Below, one piece after another: positions 5,308 to 5,646 of a stretch of 5,646 bases of DNA. The notes below the pieces were generated by a model. The model saw only the letters and a list, made by a program, of their open reading frames with translations. It ran no database searches and was not told where the DNA came from. The position numbers and the translations under genes are program-made. This stretch comes from Sphingomonadaceae bacterium (GTDB lineage: Bacteria > Pseudomonadota > Alphaproteobacteria > Sphingomonadales > Sphingomonadaceae): positions 1 to 5,646 of the forward strand of contig CANFIV010000122.1 in NCBI GenBank assembly GCA_947446935.1. Reading direction: 5' to 3'. Positions within the stretch are counted from its first letter, which is position 1. Each line of letters begins with the position of its first letter.

Positions 5308-5646
5308 TCAGGCGTCCTGCCCCAGGAATTCGGAGGCGATGGTGATATAGTTGCGTCCAGCGTCGCGCGCGGCGGCAGTCGCCTCGCGCACACCCATGCA
5401 GTTGCGCGCCTTGGCGAGGCGGATGAGCATCGGCAGGTTGATTCCGGCGATAACCTCGACCCGGCCCGCTTCCATCAGCGAGATCGCGAGGTTCGAAGGC
5501 GTGCCGCCGAACAGATCGGTGAGAATGATGACGCCTTCGCCGCTGTCGACGCGGCGGATCGCTTCGGCGATTTCCTTACGGCGGCGTTCCATATCGTCGT
5601 TGGGGCCAATGCACACCGCAACGATATCAGGCTGGCGACCAACAAC
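5308..5646 (-). CDS. PTS EIIA component, mannose/fructose (EIIA-Man) family, 5' end cut by window edge
   Basis: The minus-strand frame is open to the right edge. The GTG at 5616-5614 is internal: the codons upstream of it encode VVGRQPDIVAV, which continues the family sequence, so the real start lies beyond the window. The 112 visible residues include CIGPNDDME (12-20), TDLFGGTPSNLA (44-55) and VIAGINLPML (68-77), all typical of EIIA-Man domains. The active-site His near the N-terminus (a THG-type motif in the family) is not visible; I estimate about 20 residues are missing. In alphaproteobacteria a stand-alone EIIA-Man next to HPr usually belongs to a regulatory PTS, often downstream of hprK and rapZ; those genes would lie to the right if present. 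No EIIB, EIIC or EIID domain is fused at the visible C-terminus. Confidence 0.93.
   Translation of the reverse strand, partial: VVGRQPDIVAVCIGPNDDMERRRKEIAEAIRRVDSGEGVIILTDLFGGTPSNLAISLMEAGRVEVIAGINLPMLIRLAKARNCMGVREATAAARDAGRNYITIASEFLGQDA

Noticed and set aside
4442..5350. A 302-codon plus-strand frame opposite the methyltransferase and HPr genes.
   Set aside because: Ser/Ala/Pro/Arg-rich shadow of two well-supported minus-strand genes.
5308..5616. EIIA read as a complete 102-residue protein starting at GTG 5616.
   Set aside because: The frame stays open to the window edge, and the upstream codons continue the EIIA-Man family sequence, so this GTG is internal.

Overview
This window is ordinary chromosomal housekeeping DNA from a GC-rich alphaproteobacterium. 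It most likely comes from the Sphingomonadales (Sphingomonas, Novosphingobium or Erythrobacter type). I base that on protein style (the TruA, Fmt, RecR and HPr/EIIA-Man sequences), high GC with strong G/C third-position bias, and the gene order. No taxonomic search was possible. All eight genes are recognisable and tightly packed, and the longest non-coding gap is about 70 bp. I see no mobile element, CRISPR array, tRNA or rRNA.

Left block (minus strand, 1-1264): fmt (Met-tRNA formyltransferase) runs leftwards into truA (tRNA pseudouridine synthase). They share a TGATG stop/start overlap, and truA is cut by the left edge. Middle block (plus strand, 1315-4115): recR (recombination repair), def (peptide deformylase) and rmuC (membrane-anchored coiled-coil protein with a nuclease-like domain) follow each other with gaps of 51 and 68 bp. 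fmt and recR diverge from a gap of only 50 bp. Right block (minus strand, 4153-5646): a mannose-type PTS EIIA protein (cut by the right edge), HPr, and a SpoU/TrmH-family RNA 2'-O-methyltransferase form a very tight leftward operon (gaps of 3 and 9 bp). This block converges on rmuC.

Functionally the window combines translation initiation chemistry (Fmt adds the N-formyl group and Def removes it), RNA modification (TruA and the SpoU methyltransferase), DNA repair and genome maintenance (RecR, RmuC), and a PTS phosphorelay that looks regulatory because no transporter domain is visible.

The features most worth a second look are modest. Def has a histidine-rich insertion with five consecutive His. 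HPr has an unusual Ser/Gly/Thr-rich N-terminal extension. A recurring CTTGCG-type -35 element with 16-17 bp spacing precedes four genes, and at recR and def it is placed as expected for leaderless transcripts. I did not find convincing evidence of a previously undescribed system.
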